A stretch of 64,000 nt of DNA, from the NCBI GenBank assembly GCA_015178975.1, contig WHVD01000127.1, forward strand, positions 181,245 to 245,244. Direction: 5' to 3'. Positions 43,998 through 56,739 of this stretch are shown piece after piece (position 1 is the first letter of the stretch; the number at the start of each line of letters is the position of its first letter). The notes under the pieces were generated by a model, which worked only from the letters and a program-made list of their open reading frames with translations, did not search any database and was not told the origin of the DNA. This stretch comes from Hysterangium stoloniferum (Eukaryota > Basidiomycota > Agaricomycetes > Hysterangiales > Hysterangiaceae). A program made the translations under genes and the position numbers.

Positions 43998-46723
43998 TTA
44001 ACATCCGGGACATGAGCCATCAGCACACCCCCAACAGCTTGCTATACCAACCCCCATTGTCTTTAGCACAAGCGAAACAATACTGAATGTTCCTTCGCCC
44101 AACACAAAGCCACTTGCAATTACGATAAGACGAATATCGCCACCATCTACTCTTCTACCCGCCCGCCTGTTGTAGACATACTCGATAATACCCCCAATGA
44201 GTCGAGCAAGAGAGAACGACGGCGTATTGAGAAAACCGACAGCGAAACCGACACCAGATGGGACCCACTTCGCCCACCAATGACCACGATTAGTAGCGCG
44301 GATCTTTAGGCTGGCATTGAAGACAGCAAGGAGGGCAAAAATAGTCATGAAAAGTGAGCTTTTGTCTGGAAGCTGTTGATCGCCTATGCAAAGTGAAGTT
44401 AGTTGAGGTTAACGATAGATCGGAGATTACATACGAAGTAGTCGAGCTAGGTTCAGCCAGACATATGCGGTAGGAGCTGGGAAATTAGGGCCAGGTATAG
44501 GATATGCACGCTGGTATAATGAATATGCGGTCGTTGTCACGAGAACTGATAGCGCAGATCCTAGTAACTGTCCATAAAATTGCGCCCTTGGTGATGCACC
44601 GATAAGATGTCCTGTTTTCAAGTCCTGCATGAGGTCGCCGGCTCTGTAGATATATTGATCAGCACTGTTATTAGAGCGCTTGTCGTCCACATACTGCTGT
44701 GCTCCAGCCTCTGCAACACCACCTGCTATAATATTGGCTACAATGTTTCCTGGTTGAATTAGCGCGAAGAAGAGCTGGCTGATTTTTCCTAACCCGCTGA
44801 CGGGATTTAGATCTGTTTCACCGAGGGCTCTGACACTAAAGAATTTATTGGTATCAGCAAATACAACGTCCGACAGGATATGGAAGAATATTGATACCCG
44901 AGTAGACTCAAAAGACCGCCAATGAGGAATCCGACCACAGTGGCCCAGGGTTTTATACCTTCGCTGCCAAACACGGCCCAGACAAGTAAAGTTCCCATCA
45001 CAATGGCGGCCCCAGACCCCCATAATACCCAAGACGTAGGGACCAACCTATCCTCCGTCTCTACCTCGTCATCTTCTGGAGCGTTATCCTTGTGAGCATC
45101 TCGACAAACGATCGTCTGAACAAACGCGTAGCCAACGGGCACCAGCGAGATTATACAGTCGGCACACATGACTGCGAGAGCAATCCATAGAATCCAGCCT
45201 CGTGCGCCTGAAGTCATATCGCCAACTGGGCCAGGTGCCCAACCATAATATTTAGAGATTGGTGATAGGACGCCCCACCCCACAAGCATTCCCTATTTGG
45301 CAAAGATTGTTACCTTGATCGTACATTCGACGGCCGATAAGCCTACCAAACTCATGCTGAGTGTTGTTGGAAACCCCATAATAATTCCTAGGCTGGATAA
45401 GCGTTGGCTCCTAAGCTGATAGACATCGTTCAGACTTAAACTTACCTTGACCAACATAAGACAAACTAGGAGTGAAGGTCCAGAGCCATTCTTTGGCTAG
45501 ATAACGACCAAAGAGGGGGACGGCAAAAACGACCGGGAAAAAATACGCCGCTAGCTAAAGAATAATGAGGGCTTTGTGAGGCATAGAATAAGAAATTGGA
45601 CGTGCCGTCATGGCTGCAGACGCGATAAAACTCCAGCCCAACACAGACCAACCCTGTTGTTGCACTTCTTCACGCTTGCGATCATCTGATTCTTCCGCTT
45701 CCACAGGGTCTCCATTAGAGTTACCTGCTTCGGAGGGAATCGTCTGATAGCCACTCCGGGAAGTACCGTGCGCATTCAAAGGTTGATAACCCTGTCTATT
45801 TCTGAGTGCAGCTTCTGGTGGCGGTACCTGATGTAAAACAGATATCAATTGTGCAGTGGCTGTCCCAGAGGGAAAGGCAAGTTTTTCTTTGATTATCTAT
45901 TGAGATAGCGTGAGATGTCGACATAGGGTACATAGGTTCTAACTTACCACTTGCTTACGGATTGGTGGTGCGAGAAGGACGCTGATGAAACCGAGCTTAA
46001 AAATGATTCCTTTTAAGACGCAATGACGTACCCAAAGAACGCGACCGCCAATGACCAGCCGACGCCATGAAGCCATGTGAGTCTCATTGGCGAAACACCA
46101 TCTGTATTAGGGTCAAGCAATCCGAGGGCTGGGATGATTCCAACAAATCCAGCTGCAAGTGGCATTGTACCTTTAAAAGAGGAATATAGTGAGTCAGATT
46201 ATCTTGCTCTGTTCTAAGCATACCAGTAGCAACTGCAGTCGTTTGTAGTACAACGTTCTCCTGAGGAGTCATGCGCTTTCTGAACAGTAGTGATACTAAA
46301 TAGCCTATAAGGGCGGACTGCAAAGACATCCTGCAGGATTGTGCACTCAGATTAGCTCGATTGCGTCTTACTGAGGGCTCACATGCTGATCCATCCTGTG
46401 TCCTGTAAGTAATTGATGATATAGAGCAACTATTTGAACACACCCGTCTGGAGACCAAAGTAGAGATTGGTGAAACATAGCAAACACCCGACAGCCAGCC
46501 CTACACAGACTGCCCTCACCTATTTTGTAGAAATAAGTAAAAATGACCATGGGCTGAACGCCAAAGCGCACTGTTAGTTCAGGACGATTTATGTGTTCAC
46601 CGTCTGCATGTACTATGCCATCGCCCAATATTGGGGTAGAAGTAGATAACGATCTTAAATGATAGTAGGTTCAATACCGCTTATTATGCCTCACATTAAT
46701 GAATGTACATACCCAGAAGCCAT
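43998..46723 (-). CDS. OPT-family oligopeptide/metal-chelate transporter
   Basis: Multi-pass plasma- or vacuolar-membrane transporter. Start at 46723 with a short exon (ATGGCTTCTGG) spliced to LSTSTPILGDGIVHADGEHI. Then: LTVRAVCVGLAVGCLLCF, TNLYFGLQTG, MSLQSALIGYLVSLL, PLAAGFVGIIPALGLLDP, MRLTWLHGVGWSLAVAFFG, a hydrophilic loop rich in Glu/Asp (45600-45800), and LAAYFFPVVFAVPLFGRYLA. Next are IIMGFPTTLSMSLVGLSAVE, GMLVGWGVLSPISKYYGWAP, LGETDLNPVSGLGKISQLFF, LIQPGNIVANIIAGGVAEAG, AGDLMQDLKTGHLIGASPRA and VGIASCWGCADGSCPGC at the end (43998). LGETDLNP and LMQDLKTGHLIGASPR are typical of the YSL/OPT family. At least nine introns. Substrate (peptide or metal chelate) cannot be told. Confidence 0.85.
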
Positions 46724-47225
46724 TGCAGCTTAGAAGCCAAGTCTGAGGATCAACAAACGATTAGATCTTCAGAAAAAGTCATAACAAGTTATTGTCAAAT
46801 GAGCTATATATCGCGAGATTGTTTAGTACCTTCACAAGGACTACCTACAAATTGCGCAATGCCAACACCTCGTAATCAAATCAGTACGTCACAACCGAGT
46901 CACAGCCTCACAGGAGCCACAGATTGCTCACAAATGCCATCTACTTATTATTACGGTAATTTATAGTGTTTTTAAATAGAAAAAATTGAAGATGATTCCT
47001 GGACAAAAGCGATCAAACCCTTTAAGCTTTATACCACTGTTATAAAACCAGGCGGTGATCACCGGACTACTGGTTTCAGGCCTTTCTTCCTCGTTGAGTC
47101 AGAAATTTAATTGTGGCTCTACAACCCTGTCCTGCATCAATCCCTTGAAGTCCATCGCTACCTTTAGATCGTTCTCTACCAGAACTTTACACTATACCAT
47201 TAGTTCAATCCGATCTTTAAGTCTC
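46724..47225. other. Divergent intergenic region between OPT transporter and MetRS
   Basis: 502 bp separating two start codons on opposite strands. No motif identified with confidence. Confidence 0.45.
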
Positions 47226-50034
47226 ATGGCACAAAAAATCAGACAGACCGATGGTCTCCTACGCGACGTTCCAGAGCCTGGCCAGAAAACGTTGGTGATC
47301 GGTTGCATTTTGCATTAGTCTGTGCTATACATCTTAGCCCTTGGAATGTTTTTAGGCTACCGAAAAAGGGACAGACGAACATATTGATCACTTCTGCCCT
47401 ACCGTACTGCAACAACGTCCCACATCTAGGTTACTGAATGCTTTTCCATGCACGATTACTCTATTAAACATCTCACAGGAAATATAATTGGAAGTACTCT
47501 GAGTGCAGATGTATATAGTCGGTGCGTTATATTGCCACATCTCCAGCAGAGGATGAATACTGATCTTGCTCATCAGCTACAGCCGTGAGTGGGAGACCCC
47601 AAGTAGGAAAGGCTTTTAAAAACATGGATTATAGGCACACGAAATAGGAGGACATTATATGTCTGTGGGACGGATGAGTATGGAACTGCTACCGAAACGC
47701 AGGCCTTAAAGGAGAATATCGCCCCTAAAGCGTTATGCGACAAATATCACGAACTACATCGTGAAACATACAACTGGTTTGAAATAGGGTGTGTTTGCAC
47801 TAAATAGTGTTACTTGAGATTAACAATACGCCAGATTTGACATTTTTGGCCGGACTTCGAGCGATCTGCACAAAGAGTGAGATTTATTTTGGAATGGGTT
47901 TAAAAAACCAATAATATCATAAAGGATATCACAGGACATATATCTACACTTGAGCGAAAATAATATGCTAGAAAAGCAGATCAAAGATCAAACATTTTGT
48001 GAAGGATGCCAAAGGTGGGCATCCCCAGCCACGAAATAATTAAAATCAATAACCCCTCTCCCAAGATTTTTGGCTGATAGATTGGTCGAAGGCATATGTC
48101 CCAATTGCGGTTACGATGTAAGTGATTTTCTTTTTTCGCTAATACTATGGTCTCACACTTCCAGGATGCCCGAGGGGACCAATGCGACAAGTGCTCTCGC
48201 ACATTAGACCCGCTCGATCTCATTTCACCACGTTGTCAGCGAGATAAAACTCATTCTGTCATCGCACGACCATCCTCGCACATGTATATCAAGTTGAATG
48301 AGATTCAACCTCAGTTAGAAACATGGATTCAAAAGAGTTGGTCAACGGGAAAATGGAGTCCAAATGTTATCATCAACAACGATGGCGAGATAATAGATGC
48401 ACGTCTGAAAGGTGGCCTCCGTCCAAGTCCGGTAACAAGAGACTTGCTTTGGGGTGTTCCCGTGCCAGCCACAGGTAATACCACTGAAGACGAAGAAATG
48501 AAAAATAAGGTGTTGTGTAAGAATTGCATTTAGAAGCGCTCTCTCTATACATATACATTTCAAACTCTCATATCGTTTTTATAGACGTATGGGTGAGCAA
48601 AATCTCTAATGGCACTTTAGGAACATTTTGTTGACTTCGTATAGTTCGATGCTCCCATCGGTTATCCTAGTATTACCGCAAACTATACCCCCGAATGGCG
48701 ACAATGGTGGTTTAATCCGGAAAATGTCAAGCTGTACCAATTCATGGGCAAAGACAATGCGTATTTCCATACTGTTTTCTGGCCTTCTGTTCAGCTAGGC
48801 GACGGTAGAGACTGGACCATGTTGCACCACATTTCAACAACAGGTTTGTTCTTATGCAGATTTTCTCATAACTTTAACACCGATTTTTTCTTGGATTGTA
48901 GAATTTTTGAATTACGAAGGTGGTAAGTTCTCGAAATCTCGAAACCGTGGTGTATTCGGTCCTGCTGCCAAAGAAACCGGAGTGACCCCCTCCGTATGGA
49001 GGTACTATCTATTGTCGACTAGGCCTGAGACCTCTGACTCCATGTTTTCATGGAGTGAATTTGTGAGGATAGAGAAATAATGGTCATTGAACTTCATTAA
49101 TAATATTTATTTAGATCACTGTTAACAATGGTATTCTCTTGAACAAGTATGTCACCAACGTTTTTTTTCTTTGTGAGGCATTTCTCGTTCTAACAAGAAA
49201 TCAAGCTTCGGAAATTTCGTAAACCGCGCAATCAAGTTTGTCTCCGCAAAATACGATAGTCAAATTCCAGATGGCGGCGACATAGCAGATACCTTATCAG
49301 CCGAAGATGACCAAGACAGCGCATTCATCACCGAGATCAACACACTCTTAAATACTTACGTCGAGGCCATGGACTCCGTAAAGTTACGTTTAGGCTTACA
49401 TACCGTTATGCTCATTTCAGCAAGGGGAAATCTGTACCTTCAACAATCTGGTCTCGGAAATGCTCTCTTTGCCGAAGACCCCAAACGATGTGCCCAGGTC
49501 GTTTCGCGGGCTATCAACCTTATCTATGTTCTATCCGCTGTCGTTTATCCATTCATGCCCAGTACTTCGGAATCGATTCTCAAACAGTTAAACGCACCAC
49601 CACGCACAGTTCCCACCTCCCTCGGTAATGATATTCTCCCTGGTCATAAGATTGGCGCACCTGCCTATCTTTTTACAAAAATCGACGAGAAAAACGCTGA
49701 AATTTGGAGGGCTAAATTTGGTGGTGCGGCGCCTCCCCCCGAAGAAACTGCCGCAGCTGTTGGCGCCGTGAAGAGTGCTCCTGGAATTTCTAAGAAGAAG
49801 GCTGCTGCTGCTACCAAGGCTGCAGCGAAGGCAACCAAAATTAAAGAAGACGCGGGAAAGAGCGAGGCCGTCCTTGCGTTTGAGGCGCAGATCAAATCGC
49901 AGGGTGATGTTGTTCGCAATCTGAAAGAGAAGCAGAAAAAACAGGAGCAGTTGGAGGAAGGGGAGTTGTCGGCTGCTCTTGCTGAGCTTCTTAAGTTGAA
50001 GGCGTCTCTGGCTGAGGAGCTGGCCAAGAATTAG
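47226..50034 (+). CDS. Cytosolic methionyl-tRNA synthetase with two 8-nt microexons
   Basis: Charges tRNA-Met. The joined protein starts [20 protein letters not shown] and continues [18 protein letters not shown] (HIGH-type motif HLGN). Next are [13 protein letters not shown], the microexon 47577-47584 (completes RYSR), and [20 protein letters not shown]. Later parts are [28 protein letters not shown] and [18 protein letters not shown] (zinc-binding Cys). The second microexon 48585-48592 completes [27 protein letters not shown] contains the KMSKS-type motif. Anticodon-binding parts ([29 protein letters not shown]) follow. The C-terminus has a WHEP-like domain ([35 protein letters not shown]). 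No N-terminal GST-like domain. All lesions seen in the tandem copy are absent here. Confidence 0.88.
47577..47584 (+). other. 8-nt microexon (CTACAGCC) of MetRS
   Basis: Flanked by an acceptor CATCAG and donor GTGAGT. Joining AGTCG, CTACAGCC and GCACACG keeps the frame and gives SRYSRTRNRR, the expected sequence; skipping it breaks the frame. The pseudogene has the equivalent TTACAGCC at 51041-51048. Confidence 0.82.
48585..48592 (+). other. 8-nt microexon (ACGTATGG) of MetRS
   Basis: Flanked by TTTTATAG and GTGAGC. With the donor after GTGTTGT and the next exon TTCGATGC it gives VLYVWFDAP, the highly conserved MetRS motif. The pseudogene has ATGTATGG at 52070-52077 with the same splice flanks. 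Confidence 0.82.
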
Positions 50035-50691
50035 ATCTAAACTTTACCCATACACTTACATGTCACATAATGTATTCTTAGGGGGAGCCCCTGGGACGCT
50101 ACTTGATTACCTTTCCAATTGTCCTCGCTCTACCTTTGTAATGGCAGAGTGTAACCAACCAATGTCGTCTCTTGCTTACTCACGAGATAGGCTTTTAAAT
50201 CTCTGGAGGGGCCTAAGCTACCTCCAATATATTCATGACTTAGTTGTCGAGTAACTAAGGATAAACACCAAGCCTCGACTGGTCGGTATTTGGATTGGTA
50301 TGTTCATTCCGCTCAGAGTGAAAGTGCTCTTTGTAGCCCCTCTTTCTATTGTCACTAGTCAAGGTCCGGTTAGCGAAGTCCAGATCAGTTGTTCACGCAA
50401 TAAATAATTGAGCTATAGAGGGTGTGAATATTCTTTACATGTGTTTGTTCACGTTATAACATTTGACCCTAACCAGTACTAAGTGTAACCGTTTCTCGCA
50501 ACCATCAAATGCTGTCAAACGCCAAACGCCAGGGAGCCCTAAAGTGCCTACCCGTGCTGCGGTCAAGTCACTATAAGTCAAGTGCAATCTTACCTTATAT
50601 AAATCACAAAGATACCAATTCGAGCTCTTAATCAAAATCGCTTTCAAAGCAGTTATTCCCATAATATATACTACAATTGTTTCATCCCAAC
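50035..50691. other. Intergenic between MetRS and its duplicate
   Basis: No gene recognised; similarity to the region upstream of the intact MetRS is limited to the immediate start area. Confidence 0.5.
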
Positions 50692-53470
50692 TCATGTTAC
50701 AGAACATCAGACAGACCGATGGTCTCCTATGCGACACTCCACAGCCTGGTCAAAAAATGTTCGTGAGGGATGTGTCATTATGTTGTGATCTTTTATACTT
50801 AGTTACTCGATTCTCAACTTCCCAAGGAAGGGGAAACCAATATTTTGATAACGACCGCTCTCCCTTACTGCAACAACGCCCCACATTTAGGTAACTCCAT
50901 GACGATAAGACACAGTATATCCATCCATATATCATATCGCAGGAAATATTGTCGGAAGTATTTTGAGTGCTGATGTTTATAGTCGGTGCGTCATGTTGCC
51001 AACTTTCGACCATAGTGGTAATACTTACCTTGTCCATCAGTTACAGCCGTGAGTACTAATCTGCACAAGGGGAAAATGTTTCACAAAAAAGACTCTATAG
51101 GTACACGGAATCGGAGGACGTTATATATCTGTGGGACGGACGAGTACGGAACCGCTACCGAAACACAGGCATTGAAGGAGAATATTGCCCCTAAAGCCTT
51201 ATGCGACAAATATTATGAATTACACCGTGAGGTATACAACTGGTTCGAAATAGGGTACATGTGTGTTTGGAATTGTGTTAAAAACTCATGATGCCCTTAG
51301 ATTCGATGTCTTCGGCCGGACTTCGAGCAATCTGCACAAAGAGTACGTCTTTTCACTCTGTGTAAATAATTCCGGTCAAATAGTACCATGGAAGAATCAC
51401 ACAGGATGTATATCTTCACTTGAGCCAAAACAATTTGTTGAAGAAACAGACCAAGGACCAGACATATTGCGAAGGCTGCCACAGGTGATAGGCAATCTTA
51501 TATATATGACGTATGAACTTAACACACAGCATCTGTTGTTTAACAGATTTTTGGCAGACAGATTGGTCGAAGGCATTTGCCCTAAATGTGGTTATGCGGT
51601 GGGTGGGCTGCTGTTTATCAAGCCAAGCCATTGTTTCATTCATTCACACAAGATGCCCGAGGCGATCAATGCGACAAGTGCTCCAGTACATTAGACCCGC
51701 TCGATCTAATTTCACCACAGTGTCAACGAGATAGAACGCACTCTGTTGTCGCACGACCCGCTTCTCATATGTACATCAAATTGAACGAAATTCAACCACG
51801 GTTAAAAAAATGGATCCAAGGGAGTTGGTCAAAAGGAAAATGGAATCCCAATGCTATCGTCACTGGTGATGGCGAAATAGTAGATTCACGTTTAAAATTG
51901 GCCTAAGTCCAAGTCCAGTGGCGAGAGACCTGCTTTGGGGTGTTCCTGTACCGACTACTGGTGACGCCACTGAAGACGAGGAAATGAAAAACAAGGTGCT
52001 ATGTAAGAAGTGCATTTAAAGTGCCCTCTCTCTCTACATATTTTCAAACTCTCGTGACGTTTTCTTTAGATGTATGGGTGAGCAAATCTCTAATGGTACT
52101 TAGGAACATTCTGTTGACATTCCATAGTTCGACGCTCCCATCGATTATCCTAGTATTACCGCCGACTATACCCCCGAATGGCGACAATGGTGATTCAATC
52201 CAGAAAATGTCAAGCTGTACCAATTCATGGGCAAAGACAATGCGTATTTCCATACTGTTTTCTGGCCTTCTGTTCAGCTAGGCGACGGTAGAGACTGGAC
52301 CATGTTGCACCACATTTCAACAACAGGTTTGTTCTTATGCAGATTTTCTCATAACTTTAACACCGATTTTTTCTTGGATTGTAGAATTTTTGAATTACGA
52401 AGGTGGTAAGTTCTCGAAATCTCGAAACCGTGGTGTATTCGGTCCTGCTGCCAAAGAAACTGGAGTGGCTCCCTCCGTATGGAGGTACTATCTATTGTCG
52501 ACTAGGCCTGAGACGTCTGATTCCATGTTTTCATGGAGTGAATTTGTGAGGATAGAGAAATAATGGTCATTGAACTTCCTTCATTAATAATATTTATTTA
52601 GATCACTGTTAACAATGGTATTCTTTTGAACAAGTACGTCACCAACGTTTTTTTTTCTTTGAGAGTTATTTCTTGTTCTAACAAGAAATAAAGCTTCGGA
52701 AATTTCGTAAACCGCGCAATCAAGTTTGTCTCCGCAAAATACGATAGTCAAATTCCAGATGGTGGCGACACACCAGATACCTTATTAGCCGAAGATGACC
52801 AAGACAGCGCATTCATCACCAGATCAACACACTCTTAAATACTTACGTCGAGGCCATGGACTCCGTAAAATTACGTTTAGGTTTACACACCGTTATGCTC
52901 ATTTCAGAAAGGGGAAATCTGTACCAATTCAACAATCTAGTCTCGGAAATGCCCTCTTTGCTGAAGACCCTAAACGCTGCGCCCAGGTCGTTTCGCGGGC
53001 TATCAACCTTATCTATGCTCTATCCGCTGTCGTTTATCCATTCATGCCCAGTACTTCGGAATCGATTCTCAAACAGTTAAACGCACCACCACGCACAGTT
53101 CCCACCTCCCTCGGTAATGATATTCTTCCCGGCCATATGATTGGCGCACCTGCCTATCTTTTTGCAAAAATAGACGAGAATCAGGCAGAAATATGGAGGG
53201 CTAAATTTGGCGGTGAGACTCGTCCTCCAAAAGCTGCCGCAGCATTGGGACCTCCCAGAATTGCCAAGAAGACAGTTAGCGCTACGACCGTTGTCGATCT
53301 GGGCGAGGCCGCGGCAAAGGCCACAACGATTGAAGGAGATGAGACAAAGAGCGATGGAACCGCTGACTAAATGAAAATGTGACATAGGTGCTACCCCCAA
53401 GTCAGAAATAACAGAAGCAGTGGGAGAGAGGCAAACTTTCGAAGGCGGAGGCGGTTCCGAAGGAGGAGTT
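50692..53470 (+). pseudogene. Tandem duplicate of methionyl-tRNA synthetase, inactivated
   Basis: Follows the intact gene exon by exon: [74 protein letters not shown], then HISTT and [12 protein letters not shown]. Lesions visible: a one-base loss near 51897 (after VDSRLK) that leads to a stop; TGG to TGA in EWRQWW near 52191; a one-base loss near 52816 (ITEINT changed to ITRSTH); and a two-base gain near 52926. The C-terminal WHEP-like part is lost: the frame ends at 53370 and only fragments of the tail (about 53400-53470) remain. The start region resembles [16 protein letters not shown] but lacks a clear equivalent ATG. Introns and both microexons are kept, so it arose by DNA duplication, not retrocopying. 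Confidence 0.9.
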
Positions 53471-54418
53471 GGATAAGTGCCGTTAATTTCACATTTTTAC
53501 ATGGCTTTATTTTGACTTGTGCGAATGGAGTTTGAGTCACAGGTCGATTTGAAAATTTAATATTATTCGATTGCGCTCCTATTTTGTCTATTTATTTCTC
53601 AGATCAACTTGTTCAAATAAATAATATACAAGGGCGCAGAAGTTCCCCCACCGCGACACATGCAACTCTCTCGCCGGATATGTTTGCCAGCGACGTAAAA
53701 ACCATTTACATAGATTTTTAGATGTATCCCAGAGACATGTAGTGCATTCAATACTTGAAACCATTGCACACTCATAATCAGAGGACATCCCTGCTTTTGT
53801 GGGTCCATGGTAATTTGTCATTTGTCCTTCGCCACGGAAGGGTAGCGCGAAATCATTTTTTCACTCGAAGCGAACTCACACGAGGAGCGCCATCACATAT
53901 TTTAATAACATTTGATACATAGATACTTTGAAGAATTTGAGTTTTACCGGTAGCTCTGTGCGACCGATGACTGGTCTTGAATGATGGGGGGATAGCGCGA
54001 GTCATCCCGTACCTCCCCTGACCATGCCCATGCCCCCAAGTAGTAACCCCTAGTGATCCTCCGATCAGATCATCAGAGGGCTAACGTCGTCCACTCTGTC
54101 AATCGCAAGATTTGGTATTATTCGTGGATGGTGAGACGTGCTTGGGGGCCCTCGTGAGTCGATACGAAAAATGACTCAGTTTCAGTTACCTGAGACAAAC
54201 AGTCAAAGGATGACAGAATTATGTATGCGTTGCACGCGCCATTTTAGAGTTCTGAAATAAGGGGTAAGCCTCTGACGTCAAAGATACTATTGTACGGGGC
54301 GGTTCAAAACGCAGGAGAAGGAACGGAATGATTATCATGTCAACAATGGCTTCAATACACAGCTGGTCCAAACAATGGAGCTGTCACAAATGAATGAAAT
54401 ACTGTAAAAGATAAACAG
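53471..54418. other. Region without a recognisable gene
   Basis: Open frames up to 77 codons, none with known motifs. Possible 3' region of the hydrolase at its right end. Confidence 0.5.
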
Positions 54419-55512
54419 CTAATAGTTGGCCCTGGGCGATATCTTGAGGGCATGTTCCCAAACAAAGCTTGCGAGTTCCTGCACCATTTTTGGTGTGCAT
54501 TCATGACCCGCGCCTTCCTCCAAAAATACTCTCTTGGTCCCGCTTCCTACCTGCAACTCGTCTACAAATCGCTTGCTGGCAGACCAAGGCACCAATGTAT
54601 CAGCTGCGCCAGACAGGACGAGAATGTGCTTTCCCAAAAAGGGATTTCGTGAGGGATCGTGAGAAGCTGAGTCAACGGAGCCTGGGTCATGATGTCTAAT
54701 GTACTCTATGAGAGAGGGTGGAAAGACTGGAGCCTCAGTGGAGAATCCAGATGCTTCTGCACGAGGTCTCATCAAGGCAAGGTAATCGGGGCATCCAATG
54801 ATCGGGATGCCAATATTTATCCGTGGTTCTGTATGGGGTGTTACCAATGAACGTGTCGGCATACTGGAAGTGCTGGCATACCATTCCGCAATGAGATCCA
54901 AGTGGAATGGCCCCCTAGGCTTATTCCAGAAAGTAACCATTCGTGGACTTGTCGTTCTCCAGAGGGAAACAGGTAGCCAGGGAGAAAATCGATCATGAAA
55001 GAGACATCAGTGGCTGATCCAACTTGAAGGCGGAATGTCAGCATATGCAGCATAACCTCTGACAATGTTTTTTGCCCACCTTGGATGGCATACATGTCAA
55101 TTCTAAAGAATAAGATGATTATTATATTCCGAGACACGGGGATAGGGGAGCATACGCATGTCGCTCATTGCCTGCTGCCCAATGATCATTCGCAGTCTTG
55201 TTCACAAGCCGTGTGCCATGATTACGATGGTCCTGGAAGTTTGGAATTTCAACAAAAAAAAAAGGGTCATAAATGTGAACGATCTGAACTCACAAAAGAC
55301 ACAATTACTAGGTCCCGGTTTGATGAACCTTGTGAATCACACAGGCCCAACAGACGTTCAGCAAGGTCATCCAGCATTTTGGCTGCTCCATGTCGTCCAT
55401 GTAAGAGAAAGAGGATAGCAACCGGACGTCCTTGTTCGGACAAGTTAGTATATGAGAAGACGTTCACGTTGATTCCACCGACGACATCGTTCTGCTTTCT
55501 GAGTGTCGACAT
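54419..55512 (-). CDS. Alpha/beta hydrolase (serine hydrolase)
   Basis: Start at 55512 (MSTLRKQNDVVGGINVNVFS). Then VAILFLLHGRHGAAKMLDDL with HGR as oxyanion-side motif, LVIVSFVSSD joined to HRNHGTRLVNKTANDHWAAG, and RIDMYAIQGGQKTLSEV. The nucleophile elbow is GISLGGHSTW (G-x-S-x-G). Then IPIIGCPDYLALMRPRAEAS, LVLSGAADTLVPWSASKRFV (acidic residue, Asp) and FLEEGAGHECTPKMVQELAS (catalytic His). Stop at 54419, about 320 residues. The Ser-Asp-His triad is complete and in the usual order; no signal peptide, so probably cytosolic. Substrate unknown. Introns are short GT-AG types near 55275, 55130 and 54920. Confidence 0.82.
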
Positions 55513-56700
55513 GACGTGGTACTTCAAAAACAGGCGAGAACCGGAGATTCTCTCAGGCTTTTCGCCTTCTGTCTGTGTCAGCTTCCAGTCATCTTGGCAC
55601 GGGAGCTCACTGCCAGCACCTGAAATCTTTTTCAGTAAGGATATGCGGGCCTGCTTACTTAAATCACAGAAACTAATTATTAATATAACAGCCCCATCAT
55701 ATGAGTTGGCTGTTGGGGGCCACCCACTTTTAGGTCCTTAAACAACTTTAACTCTTCTAAGGATCCAATGGATGGCCCCTGGAGTTTACATAAAATAAGC
55801 CTCTACTAAACATCCTTGACAGTGGGTTTTTTCCCCGGTGCTTCACTGGCCGGCTGTGCTGTGCTGTGTCAAGTCTAGCAAGCAGCGCAATCACTGTATT
55901 AATCTCAATTTGGCTTGAGGCAGATCAAGCCAAATGACCCCTTGCGATGGTTACTGTGATTCACGATCACGCAGAGTAGATAGATAGGCTAAAGCTTTAT
56001 CGTTCATGTCCTTTTTCGTTCTTCGCTGACCCCATGTCTCCGGGCGGTTTACCGATGGCAATGCGTGACTCATTGCATTGCAAGTATTAGGAAAAGAGTC
56101 TTAAAGGACTAAACATGTGAACAATACTCAAAATGATACAATAACTTTGTTTCAGTTTGAATCTCTTTCTGAATGCTTTATTATATACTTGTAGCATAGT
56201 ACAGAAAAACCTCTCAGTGAATCTTCAACACTGAGAGTAAGTGCTCAGATTATCTTTCTGTTTGTATTACTTATCATGTATATTTATAGCACTGAGTTGC
56301 TATTAGGTTATGGGCCCCAGCCCTTTATATTGAAGACATTCAAATAACAAGTCCTGTTGAAAAATCATGAATATGACCACTCTGGATAAGATTAAAGACT
56401 ATGAAATAAGCATTGGGAGTGTTTGTTGAAAAGTAGAACCTAAATACAATAAACTCAGTCTCGTATATGATATAACGGACTATATTTTGTGTACCTAAAT
56501 ACAATAAACTAATGGACGATTATTAGTTACATTATGCGCACTGTTTCAGAACTCACCTCAGTCTCGTATATGATATAACGGACTGAGGTGATACTGACAT
56601 ACTCCTTTAGTTTATATATATGTTTGACCACATACGTTGCTAGGTATCGTGTTATTGGTGTTGTGTGGCCGTGCCCGAGAGTTTATTGATACCGGGCGGC
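55513..56700. other. Repeat-rich intergenic region
   Basis: No gene. Contains a perfect 11-bp hairpin (ATTTGGCTTGA 55908-55918, inverse 55925-55935). It also has two duplicated motifs, CCTAAATACAATAAACT (around 56440 and 56494) and CTCAGTCTCGTATATGAT (around 56455 and 56560), probably part of the LTR or leader of the following Copia relic. Confidence 0.5.
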
Positions 56701-56739
56701 CATGCCCGAAATTAGACGTTTCGATGGTGTTGTTCAACA

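Noticed and set aside
49665..50027. A 120-codon minus-strand frame antisense to the MetRS C-terminus
   Set aside because: It is Ala/Ser/Phe-rich as expected from the complement of a Lys/Ala/Glu-rich coding region; the plus strand is the real WHEP-like end.
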